The position numbers were made by a program, and so were the translations under genes. The notes below the pieces were generated by a model, which was given only the letters and a program-made list of their open reading frames with translations, did not search any database and had not been told where the DNA came from. 64,000 nt of DNA from Gordius sp. MW1. Its lineage: Eukaryota > Nematomorpha > Gordioida > Gordea > Gordiidae. Location: positions 6,200,001-6,264,000 of the forward strand of contig OZ038527.1 in NCBI GenBank assembly GCA_964036665.1. Reading direction: 5' to 3'. Below are positions 23,272 through 33,710 of this stretch, piece by piece. Position 1 is the stretch's first letter. Each line of letters begins with the position of its first letter.

Positions 23272-24075
23272 CCATCAATTTATTAGTCCTACAACTCTAA
23301 TCACAAGCTCAACATCTGTATAGATACCAGTCGTCAACAAGACTTTCGACAAATCTTTTTTAGGACTGACTAAGCCAATATGACTCATCTTGTGAAACAT
23401 ACAAGTCCTCGGTCAGTTCGTCTAATTCTAACTCGCTTTTAGCGATGAAGAAAAAAGTAGTATCCGGATCCGGATTGATAAGATTCTGAACTTTGCTTAT
23501 TCCCTCGACGCCAAGCGGTTAAACATCCTTCAACTTTTGAACCGAATACGGTCAGGACTCTAAATCATGAAAAAGCTAATGAATATAAACCCCAAGCCTC
23601 GCAAGCCTAGCCGAACGAAAATATTATTTGCAAAGCTCTGCTGCATATGTTAAATAAATCTTTACCTATTAGTTAACTGTGGATTATGTTTAATATAATA
23701 ATCATTTCATATAAATTTCAATTGCTATAAATATTGGTTAATTTTCTAAGTTGTTACTTAAGCATATATAAATAAACTATATGCTGCATATATATCCAAA
23801 CCTAAAGCATTGGCTTTAAAAATAAATATTATTCCTATCCTATATATACAAAATTTTTGTTCCATCTAATTGATAATACCTATAACCCTGAATTTTTAGA
23901 GTATGTTGATGAAAACGTCTCACCTACAGTTACAAACAATGAAGTAGATCGGTGGCTTACCCACAGGGGGAAGGGCCCTCCCCCTAGCAATAATTATAAA
24001 AAAATTGATTGAGATAAAATGTTAAATTAAATAAAAAATATTTGTAGTCGGGCCAAAGACTAAGATAAATACTTC
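23272..24075. other. Intergenic stretch, nothing recognised
   Basis: No gene, RNA or repeat family identified. Confidence 0.4.
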
Positions 24076-24174
24076 CATGGGCGTTGCCAAGGGGGGCGGC
24101 CGTCGCCCCCCCCCCTAAATAAACTTTTTCACGTTTCGCCCCCCCCCCTAATCCAAAACCTGGCTACGCCCATG
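24076..24174. mobile_element. hAT-type MITE, short CATGGGCG copy
   Basis: Ends CATGGGCGTTGCCAAGG and CCTGGCTACGCCCATG, only 99 bp long. Flanks AATACTTC and AATACTTT match at 7 of 8 bases. Confidence 0.75.
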
Positions 24175-26069
24175 AATACTTTAAAAGCCTAAATATATTA
24201 AATTAAATTTTAGGCAAAAAGCTTTAACCACACTTTTTTGTCTTCCCAACACTATATGCATCAATGATCGTTGTTTTTCTATATTCAAGAGATTAAATTG
24301 GGAATGCTCCTACTTCAGATGAAATTTCCAAAGATAATCGCTGGGCAAATGAAGAATCAAATGACTATTTATTATAACCTTTCACATTCTGATTCTATAC
24401 ACACAGAATTAATACCTTTATCATTGATTATATTTGTCTAAATTTTTCTGCCAGAACCCATCACGTTTTGATACCTAAATTGCCTGCAGTTGTTCGCCCA
24501 AACCCTTCTATGAGTCAGATCGGCCATTTCGAAATCACTATAGCTGTTCAAACTGCCAGGCCCAAAATGATGAATTTAAAATTTCAAGCTTTAGTTTTGT
24601 CATATTTTCTAAAATTTTTGATTTAATTCTCGAATTTTTTAAATAAAAAGGTGATAACAAAATAGCAAACTTTATAAAATAACTTATTAAGCCCGCATTG
24701 CCCCAATCTGGTCATGGTGTCCGCCTGGGCCTACTTGAAAATCTAAATTTGCGACGGTTGCCTGCCCACCTAGGCCGAGAAGTTTGGCTGTTTAATCTTT
24801 ATTTTAAATTACAAATAAAATTGTTTAAATACAATTTTGGCAGGCATTCCGCTCCCCTGTCTCATATCGCGTTGCAATCCTATTTTTCAATCGTAATTTT
24901 AGTATTTACTCCTTTTATCCTTTTGATTTCTCAGAAACTATTTATAATTATAGATCCTCTAAACATGCAATTCTCAATTCCGACCTAGTAAACCTATATC
25001 GATGTTCAAAGAATAGAATGGCTAAAATATAAATGACTCTTTGATGGTCAGCAAATAAAAGTAGATATTTCACATCTACTTTAATAGGCATCATAAAATG
25101 ATTAATGAAAAATGGCGTTGAATTAATATATTATGTTTAAGGATTACATAATTTTAACTATATTTTTAAGATCAAATGGTTCAAAATTATGACCGGTTAG
25201 TTTGCTAAAAATAAGTTGCAAGTTATATATAATTTAATTCTTTTTAAATTATTAAGTTCTAACTTTCCTTAATCACATTTTAAATACTTGTTCAATCCTT
25301 TGTATGTCGCAATTTTAAGAATTAGTACTTTGAACAGGCAATATTGCTATAATACTTCGGGTTCGCTAAGTTTTTAATTCACATTTCAAGATATTTTGCC
25401 TCGAGGTTGTGATCAGATATGTATAAAAGTATGAATACTTTCCAATATTATGTTGCCTCGAGATTGGGATTATCAAACAATCCCCCAACCGTTTATAAAG
25501 TCATTTCCATAGGAAATTGTCTTGAACGGGAAGGTAGAGAATGCTCAAAATAGCGAGAAGTTGTTATTGGGTTATTGTCTGCTTTATCATACATTTTTTC
25601 ATATAAGGCATTTATGTAAGTAAATATCCAATTAAAGCATTGATTCCAAACTACAAATACATGGCAATTTGAACGTTAAAATAGAATGAGAAATAGAATG
25701 TGAAGTGTTAACGTACATATCATGTTCTTATTTATTAAATTTTTATGTCAAACAAATATTAGTAAAATATGGCATTATGGGAGGAGATAATTTGAGAATT
25801 TATAAAATTACTAATTGTTGACATATTATTATTGTGAAGGTTAATTTTTCAATCAGTAAATCCTCACTTTAATTTTTTATAAAATCGTAATTCTTAGAAC
25901 GTTGATTCTTAATAATTACTCACTACTCACCAGAGTTTAGCTTTTTCTAATTTGTTGTCAGAACTCTGCCCAGCCCGATATTAAAATAACTGCCTGCCCG
26001 ACACATTTTAAATGTCTGAAAGTGTGTGTCTAAATCATTTGAGCTGCCCATCCTGATCTGCCCGAACCA
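24175..26069. other. AT-rich intergenic stretch, no gene recognised
   Basis: The 96-codon open frame at 24698-24988 lacks any motif. Nothing else seen. Confidence 0.4.
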
Positions 26070-26512
26070 TAGACTAAATAGACTGCTCATCAACGCACAA
26101 AATGTGTACCCTTTTTTCCACCATTTTGAAACGAGGATTGTAACGTTGTGAGCATATAGAAATTAGTAATTTTCGCAAATTAAATAATTTTAAAAAGGTA
26201 AATAAAAAAATATTAAAGTGGGTAGATATCAAAAACAGCATTTTTAAAATAAAAATCATTTAAAAAATACATAAAAATTAAAAATGTAAAAACTGCGATT
26301 AAAGTTTGTTTAATAATATGGTGCCATCAATATTTTGTATAATATTAATTTATTGACGTTTTTTTAATTTATAAACTAGTGAGGAAGGTAAATTGACTGT
26401 TATAGGGCAAAATTACATGGTTAATACACCAAATACATTTTTCAAAATGGAGGAAAATTAGACACACAATTACCCATATGCAACATATGGCATGAGCAGT
26501 CTATATAGTCTA
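26070..26512. mobile_element. MITE with TAGACTA(A/T)ATAGACTGCTCAT ends
   Basis: Left end TAGACTAAATAGACTGCTC and right end GAGCAGTCTATATAGTCTA are inverted over about 21 bases. A second inverted block (CCACCATTTTGAAAC and TTTCAAAATGGAGG) lies further in. No coding capacity and no clear target duplication beyond a possible TA. Confidence 0.65.
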
Positions 26513-27089
26513 AGGCCCGAACTCATAATTGCAAAGTATTTTATTTCAATAAATTGAAAAAAGTAGTATTATATTCTTTATAATTACCAATGATTGGGAC
26601 AGTTTTTAACAATTTTATGGGTAACGTCGAGGGAGTTACAATAGAATATTATAATATTTCATATTATAAAGTGGCATTGTCAGATAATATTTAATAACAA
26701 AATAAAGGAACAAAAAATTAGAAAGAACTCTTTTAAGCTAGAACATTATTACTAGGGATAGTGCTAAAGTAGGATTATAAATATAAGGTGCTCAACAAAT
26801 CATACGACATTTAAATGGGCAGGGCTTTTGCCCTCGAACCTGAGCTCCTTTTTCGAAGAGCCTCCTATAAGCGGATTCGTGCCGGTGTAATGTTCAATTC
26901 GCGTATCGTTTGATATCGCGTAAATCAATCAAACACGTCAATCATGTATTTCTGCACTATAATTGCAAAAAAGATTATATAGGCTGGTATAAATGTCATT
27001 TAAAAATTGTGGTTTGTTATACAATAATTTTGTTAAGATTTTTTTCAATAAAGGTTTAACATAATATAAATTAAGCTTCATTAAATATT

Positions 27090-27270
27090 TAATTTTAACT
27101 ATTATAAACAAATTCAATTAATTTATATGTATTAAGTTTTTTACACTATTATAAAAAGTGGGGAACTTAAATAATATTTAATTTTAACTAATATAAACAA
27201 ATTCAAATAATTTATATGTATTAAGTTTTTTAAACTATTATAGAAACTGGGGAACTTAAATAATTATTTT
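27090..27270. repeat. Tandem duplication, 88-bp unit, two copies
   Basis: TTTAATTTTAACTATTATAA and its following 65 bases recur 88 bp later with few differences. Confidence 0.75.
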
Positions 27271-27714
27271 ATATATCCCTGATTAGGTGTCATATATTTG
27301 GTTTTATTTCTTTTATAAGTGATCCAATCTATATAAATTTAGTTTATTAAATTTATTTTGCATCTGATAAAGCTGTTATATTAAAAAATAATGATATTGA
27401 TATTATTATTTTAATAAATATATATTTTTAGCCATTACATATCATCATCTTTATTGAAAAAAGGCATATTAAAACCATGTTTTGTCAAATATCATTAGAC
27501 ATTGAAATAAGAATAATATATTTTATTTAAAGTATATATAAAGTAAAAACAGTATAGTAACAATTAATAATTTTTCATAAACAACTATCAAATATATAGG
27601 AATAGTCCCATTTTTCATATAATCCTTAATCTCAGCAAAACCATATTCTTCCATTCTACTAAATAAATGCTAAATTAATCAAAGTATAAATTAAGTAGTT
27701 TAATATTTATAATA

Positions 27715-28035
27715 TTAGGGACTTATAAGGCATACATCTAAAAAGGTCAATAACAAACTTTTGCATTAGCTTATATTTATAATCTTAAGAACTTACTTAT
27801 TACAAAATACAAAGTTTACTACAATTTCAACAATTATAAAGGCATACATCTAAAAAGGTAAATAACAAACTTTTGCATTAGCTTATATTTATAATCTTAG
27901 GAACTTACTTATTACAAAATACAAAGTTTACCACAATTTAAACAATTATAGAAGCATACATCTAAAAAGGTAAATAACAAACTTTTGCATTAGCTTATAT
28001 TTATAATCTTAGGAACTTACTTATTACAAAATACA
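27715..28035. repeat. Tandem repeat, 112-bp unit, about three copies
   Basis: GCATACATCTAAAAAGGTAA recurs at about 27730, 27842 and 27954, followed each time by AACTTTTGCATTAGCTTATA. Copies are nearly identical. Confidence 0.85.
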
Positions 28036-28039
28036 AGAT

Positions 28040-28380
28040 TGTTATGGTGAAAAAGTTTGCAAATTACGTGATCTCAAATGCATGTCATTACGTGAAATGA
28101 AATGTATGTTTTTCCGAAATTTGAACCAATCGTGTTCCTCAAAAAAATCACGTGATTGATAAAACAAGTACTTTTTTCGTGTTTTCAACGAATGTGGAGG
28201 CGTGATTGACGATTACGCGATCTCAAACGCTACGTCGTCTCATACGGTACACCGGAGGGCCGTGTTGACAATTATTTTAACCACGTGCAGTTTGTTTTTA
28301 CTATAATTGTAATTCAAGTATCACATAGTCACGTTATTATTCAGATTTCATTAGAGTTAAAAAAAGGAGAACAAATTAAT
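28040..28380. other. Unique flank with several CACGTG motifs
   Basis: Less AT-rich than the surroundings, with CACGTGATT at about 28152 and CCACGTGCAG at about 28281, plus CGTGATC-like repeats. It could be regulatory or part of an older repeat. No gene seen. Confidence 0.3.
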
Positions 28381-28621
28381 GTGCCCAGTAAAAAATTAAA
28401 TTTTCGCGCAGTAGAAAATTCAAATGCACAGTAAAATAATCAAATGCATAGTAAAATAATCAAATGCACAGTAAAATAATTAAATGCTCAGTAAAAAAAA
28501 TAATATTCAGTAAAATAATTTTTTGTACAGTATTAAATTCATTTGTTCAGTTATTTATTACGATGCTGTTCATTAAATATTATTTTTGCACAGTTATTTA
28601 AAATTCTTTCAAAATAATATA

Positions 28622-28702
28622 TAGGTATAAGCGAGTCTTGAACTCGCAACCTAAGTTAGAGAGGCCTACATAGTAGGGCGTGGATTACCAGTGGTCTCCT
28701 TA
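28622..28702 (-). pseudogene. tRNA-like sequence inside the Mutator-like element
   Basis: On the minus strand GGTTGCGAGTTCAAGACTCG forms a perfect T-stem and loop (GCGAG/CTCGC), and ACCACTGGTAATCCACGCCC sits where an A box would be. Acceptor and anticodon stems do not form properly, so a tRNA-derived fragment is more likely than a gene. Confidence 0.4.
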
Positions 28703-28821
28703 AAAGTTGATTTTTTTCGTTAATATATTAATAGCAAAAAGCTTTTTTTCCTAAATCTCAGACTCATACCGAAAATACTGACAAGCTTAAAATAAATAAT
28801 GAAATTAAAGATTAGATAAAA

Positions 28822-29310
28822 AAACTGTTTGATTTAGGCCTCAAGCCTAAATCTATTATGCATAATCTTAACAAAATGAATTAGAATATTTCTTTGGCTC
28901 AGCTATGAAATACATTAACTGCATTGAGAAGAAATAAATATGGTGTGTCAACAATTAGTTTAGGAGAGTTGGAGCAGTGGCTAATTGCTCATTCTCAAAT
29001 ACCCTTTGATGATAATGAATTCTATATTGTATCTTACATGGTGTCATACGAAGATTCCAATTTCAAATTTTTTATGTCGACAAAAAGGTATTTAGTTATT
29101 TATAATCTGTTAGTTTTAGGCTTTTATTAAAATGTAATTGTCCAGTGTTTTTCAAACAGTATATTTGCAAGCATATAGTGGGTTTGGCAATTAAATTGAA
29201 ACTTTGCATACCACCCAAAGAAGCTAAGTGTGTGCTTTAGGGCGAAAAAGAAAGAGGCGCAGACCCTCAAAAGCCAAATCGCCTTCATTGTTAGATAATG
29301 GTAAATTTAA
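28822..29310 (+). pseudogene. Mutator-like transposase remnant (N-terminus and SWIM zinc finger; core deleted)
   Basis: The first block reads KLFDLGLKPKSIMHNLNKMN, then ALRRNKYGVSTISLGELEQW and SNFKFFMSTKR, with two stops between. This is the N-terminal region of Mutator-like transposases. It then jumps directly to KCNCPVFFKQYICKHIVGLA (29130-29190), a SWIM zinc finger with the CxC...CxH pattern, and after a frameshift LGRKRKRRRPSKAKS, the usual basic tail. The DDE catalytic domain between the two blocks is missing. This ties the foldback element to the Mutator superfamily. Confidence 0.82.
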
Positions 29311-30601
29311 ATTATGTGCCTTGACTATAACAAATTTTAGGCTTGAATTAAAGGTTGCTCCAGCAAAAGGTGTTCACTATGTATATCTATTTAAAATTAT
29401 TTATGTTTATATTGTCAGCAAAATATGTTCATTATGCATTTGTATTTAAAATTATTTATGTTTACACTCTAATAAAAACTTCAAAAATTCATGAGATTTA
29501 AATTTATGACATATGCCTAGTAACATTAAGAGAAATGGCAATGTATATTATCAAGCCTCCAAACTATTTATTTTAGCTAAAATAAATAAGTGCTTAATTT
29601 TATTCACAAACTTAACTTTTTATATAAAAAACTTAAAATCAATGATAATTTAATTATTAGTTATTGAATTATAAAATGAGTATTTTTTTAATTTAGCATC
29701 TAAATATTATTGAACAATTTGTAAAGATTATTAGGCATTTTTTAAAATTTTGAAAACCAATCAATTCTATTGAAAACTAAGTTGTGTTTTGATTACTGAG
29801 CAATGCTCACAAACGACTTATCAATTCAAATTATTAAGCAATTTTATTAAAATATTGAGGTACTAAGCAATGTTATTAAATTACTGAGCAATGCTCAAAA
29901 ATTACTTATCAATTCAAATTATTAAGCAATTTTATTAAATTATTGAGGTACTGAGCTATGTTATTAAATTACTGAGCAATGCTCATTGCTACAAAATTAC
30001 TGAGAAATATTAAAAAAATAACTAGTCAAGGCTATATAATTACTAAGCTTACTAAATTACTGAGCAATTTTATTAAATTACTGGGCAATTTATTATTAAT
30101 TAACTGTGCAATTTTATTTAATTACTGTGCAATTTATTATTAATTGACTGTGCAATTTTTAATAATTTACTGAGCACTTAAATATATTACTGAGCATATT
30201 TTACTGCGCATTTTTTAATTTCTTACTGGGCACTTAAATAACATCCGTTAAAAAGTGATAGGTGTTGCTTAAATATTATAATGTAATATCGTGCAAGGTC
30301 CGCCCTTAAACAAACTCTCGATTCGCACACCCTCTTTTACGTTCTGTTGAATCGATAAAATTCAAGGGCCTCATTATTCCTACAAGTATCAATCAAATCT
30401 CCTTTTTTTTATAAAAAACTTTAAACATTCCTTTTTTGTATGCAAAAAAGCTATTATATAATTAAAAAGTTTTTTTGTGTTATGTATGCTTTAAGGCTTA
30501 AAAATACACCATGATTTCCGAGATTTGGAGTACTCTTATAATTTTTTTTGTAAATCTTATATATACTATAACTTACATAGAAGATGGGTTTTATATATAA
30601 A

Positions 30602-31275
30602 CTAGCTGACCCGGCAAACGTTGTTTTGCTAAAAATACAATTTTCTTTAATGAAATTCGAGAAAACTTCAGCCTTGTATGTATGACATCATTATTGTATA
30701 GGATGCTATAAATGAAACTGGCAGGGAATGTCCGATATTTTTAAAACGAAAAGGTATTTTAGGATTCTGAAAAAGCTATTTTACCCCTGGCCGCCCTGGG
30801 CATCTACGGCTAATTTTTCGCGCGAATCGGGCCTGTAGTTTCAGAGTTTAGCCCTTTTCTAAAACGAAATGTCCGATATTTTTAAAACGAAAAGGTATTT
30901 TAGGAATCTGAAAGATAGACCACGTGATAATAATGGCAAAAATTGCATAATTTAAATTTTTTTTATTTAATTAAAAATGATTTTGACCGTTTATTGTAAC
31001 ATTTTTATTATACTTTTAAATATCTAATTCGAGAAAACTTCAACCTTGTATGTATGACGTCATTGTTGTATATGATGCTATAAAAGAAACTGGCCAGGAA
31101 ATGTCCAATGTTTTTAAAACTAAAAGGAATTTTAAAATTCTGAAAAAGCTATTTTACCCCTGGCCGCCCTGGGCATCTATGGCTAAATTTTCGCGCGAAT
31201 CGGGCCGATAGTTTAAGAATTTAGCCCTTATCCACATACATACACACATACATAGACTTTACTTTATATATATAA
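30602..31275 (-). mobile_element. Non-autonomous Helitron-like element with internal duplication
   Basis: Begins CTAGCTGACCCGGCAAACG, the Helitron-type 3' end read from the minus strand, and ends in a CATACATACACACATACATA and ACTTTACTTTATATATAT stretch typical of the other terminus. The unit with CCTGGCCGCCCTGGGCATCT and CGCGCGAATCGGGCC occurs twice (30646-30860 and 31025-31235), so the element has an internal tandem duplication. No coding sequence. Confidence 0.65.
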
Positions 31276-31280
31276 ATAAG

Positions 31281-31435
31281 CATGGGCGTAGCCAGGTTTT
31301 GTAAGGGGGGGGGGGCAAAACGTTTAAAAGTTCAATTAGAGGGGGACAAAACCTAATTTTTTCCATTTTTCAAAGTTTTTGCATTGAAATTTTTTCTCGT
31401 AATTTAGGGGGGGGGGGCCCTTGGCTACGCCCATG
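31281..31435. mobile_element. hAT-type MITE, CATGGGCGTAGCCAG family
   Basis: Ends CATGGGCGTAGCCAGG and TTGGCTACGCCCATG. Flanks TAAATAAG and TATATAAG match at 7 of 8 bases. Lies about 580 bp upstream of the RER1 start codon. Confidence 0.8.
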
Positions 31436-32012
31436 TATATAAGACTTATTTAAACGTCGGCGAAGAAAAGCTAAAACACAAAAATGCTTTAAATCAATTT
31501 TAGTCGCCTGACATCATGAAAAGGTGTTCTTAACAGCCAAGATTACATTTTTCTTATTTATTGCCTGTAAAAATAATTTAAAATGAGATAAAAAATAAAA
31601 GACTGTAATTTTGAAACTCTTAAATAACAAATCTATTTTTGATAATAAATTTATTGCTACTTTGTCTAGTATGGATTGCGTGAATCGAGAAATTTGGTAA
31701 ACCACGTTTTATATTAAATAGATATATACACTTCTAATATACGATTAATCTTCTGCTAATTTTTGTAAGTATTCTAATATTGTAATAATTTTTTATTTAA
31801 TTTGTCATTTTTGTGCTCTTTATAATATTATTTTAGTTATAAGACATAACGCATCTTGAAATAATTTATAGCAAATGTCATAAGTCCTTATATCTTGTAA
31901 TTTATCAACCTTATTTTGGTTTGTCTGGTGCTTCCTCTATTATATAATTATAAATACTTATATATTTTTTTATATTTGTATTCTAGGTGAAGCATCTAGT
32001 ACAAACTAACTA

Positions 32013-32918
32013 ATGGATAAAGATAAAACTCCCTATACACCTATAGACAATTTTTCCAGGCCCAACACCAATGCTTCTTCTCCCACACATCCTGATCAGT
32101 TTAATGGTGCTACTAATCCTATTAGTACTGGACAAAACTCATCATATCCCTCTATAAATACATATAACATTATAAATTCACATAGCCCAACTCCCTTATA
32201 CATTCCTACTCATGGGAGCTCCACTAATAATGCTTACTTTCCTAATGCTCCTACTCTCAACCAAAATGCATCTCTTGCAGCTGAAAAACTTTTAGCACAG
32301 AGCAAAGAAACAGATGCATCTTATGATCCATCTGCTGTGGCCAAGAATTTTTCTAGACTTTGTCAATCTTACCTTGATAAGTCAGTTCCACACTCAACAC
32401 TAAGGTGGATTTTTACACTTCTGCTTTACATTGGGTTTGGGGTACGTATATTTACCACTAATGGCTGGTATATAATTACTTATGCCCTTGGAATATACCT
32501 TTTAAACTTGCTCATTGCTTTTCTGAGCCCTAAAATTGATCCAGCTGGTATGCAGGGGATGTATGGGGATGATCTTTATTTTGGTGGTTCACCCAACAGT
32601 TATTATGATGATGCCACATATTATGGGGACAATGAATCTTCCCTTCCCACCAAATCAGATGATGAATTTAGGCCATTCATTCGTCGTTTGCCAGAATTTA
32701 AGTTTTGGCTTTCTACAACCAAAGCCGTTATTGTAGCTTTCTTTTGTACACTCTTTGAAGCTTTTAATGTTCCCGTGTTTTGGCCCATCCTTGTCATGTA
32801 TTTTTTCATCCTATTTTTTATAACAATGAAGCGTCAAATACTTCACATGATCAAATATCGATATCTACCCTTTACCCATGGCAAAACCCGATACAACTCT
32901 GGCAAATCTGCAAAATAA
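32013..32918 (+). CDS. RER1: RER1, Golgi-to-ER retrieval receptor, with long N-terminal extension
   Basis: RER1 is a four-pass membrane protein of the early Golgi that returns escaped ER proteins and unassembled complex subunits to the ER. The 301-residue frame contains the whole family core from about residue 111: YLDKSVPHSTLRW, membrane segments near 132-149 and 152-171, then PTKSDDEFRPFIRRLPEFKFW, membrane segments near 236-252 and 254-271, and KRQILHMIKYRYLPFTHGK. Usual family length is near 196 residues. The excess is an Asn/Ser/Pro/Thr-rich N-terminus of about 110 residues and a Gly/Tyr/Asp-rich insert near 178-209 before the conserved EFRPF block. The start is secure: an in-frame TAA lies 6 nt upstream. 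An acceptor (TATTCTAG at 31984) suggests a 5'-UTR intron. The coding region has no intron. Confidence 0.96.
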   Translation: MDKDKTPYTPIDNFSRPNTNASSPTHPDQFNGATNPISTGQNSSYPSINTYNIINSHSPTPLYIPTHGSSTNNAYFPNAPTLNQNASLAAEKLLAQSKETDASYDPSAVAKNFSRLCQSYLDKSVPHSTLRWIFTLLLYIGFGVRIFTTNGWYIITYALGIYLLNLLIAFLSPKIDPAGMQGMYGDDLYFGGSPNSYYDDATYYGDNESSLPTKSDDEFRPFIRRLPEFKFWLSTTKAVIVAFFCTLFEAFNVPVFWPILVMYFFILFFITMKRQILHMIKYRYLPFTHGKTRYNSGKSAK

Positions 32919-33543
32919 CTTTACAACTCTCTCTCCCTTTCTTTAATTTCCATACATTTGTTATAAATTTAAAAGACTTAGAGTGTAATGTCTGAATTTA
33001 TTATATGCCTACCAATATCTCCCTTAAATACTTTTTGAATGATTGCCTAGATTACATTGTTTTAATTATTTTCTTTCATCGCTTATTATTGTTGTGAAAT
33101 TTGTTAGCTCTAAAAGTTAATAAATTAGTTATATTGGTTGCTTTATATTCAATAAGCTTTATTGCTAAAACTAATTTTTTTGTAAAATATAAATTTGATT
33201 AAGAGTCCATTATAAAGTGTTTTATTTTTCAGGTTCAAGCTTTAAATGTGGTTATTATCTTGTGGTTAAATACTAATTTGGGCAATCTTAAAGTTTGTTA
33301 GTTAAACACATTTACAAACATCAATTATTGGCAAAATAATTTTATGATTAATTAACCTGAGTATTTTTTGATGTTTTTGCACTAATTATCTAAATTTATT
33401 TGCATTCTACCACGTTAGCAAAAATGTTATTTTATATATGATGAAAGCCTTTTTAAGGGCTCTACCTTTATCTTTATAAACCACAATTTGCTAGCCTTAA
33501 TGATCAACTTTAGCTTTAATAATAATTTTTGCAACTATAATAT

Positions 33544-33710
33544 ATGGCAAAATGTGTGATTATGATTACATTAAAAATTAGTTGCGAAGGCCCAAAGATT
33601 TTGGCAACTGGAATTTCTCCCTCGCACAATTTTTTGGGAATTGCTTATGATGATAAGCACCTAAAAATATGGGAAGTGTTCAAGGAGGATTGGAAAATTG
33701 TTGGCAAAAT
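33544..33710 (+). CDS. WDR4: WDR4 exon 1
   Basis: Encodes [25 protein letters not shown] in two overlapping pieces of the first WD blade. The ATG at 33544 is the first in frame. Donor AAAAT|GTAAGT is near-consensus, phase 2. Confidence 0.88.

Larger units (their letters stand above)
28381..30233. mobile_element. Foldback Mutator-like element with sub-repeat arms
   Basis: Terminal inverted blocks GTGCCCAGTAAAAAATTAAA at the left and, reversed, at the right end (30214-30233). Each arm is built of short tandem sub-repeats: (CACAGTAAAATAAT)n at the left and its complement TTACTGAGCAATTTTATTAA at the right. The interior carries a broken Mutator-like transposase. No exact target duplication was found. 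The long arms would fold back on a single strand. Confidence 0.75.

Noticed and set aside
24698-24988. 96-codon plus-strand frame
   Set aside because: No motif, low complexity in its second half, and no splice or promoter support.
29228-29449. Basic ORF starting with GRKRKRRRPSKAK as a separate nuclear protein
   Set aside because: It is the tail of the Mutator-like transposase remnant, following the SWIM finger after a frameshift.
32536-32995. Three frames overlapping RER1
   Set aside because: Shadow frames with no homology; the RER1 frame is conserved to its end.
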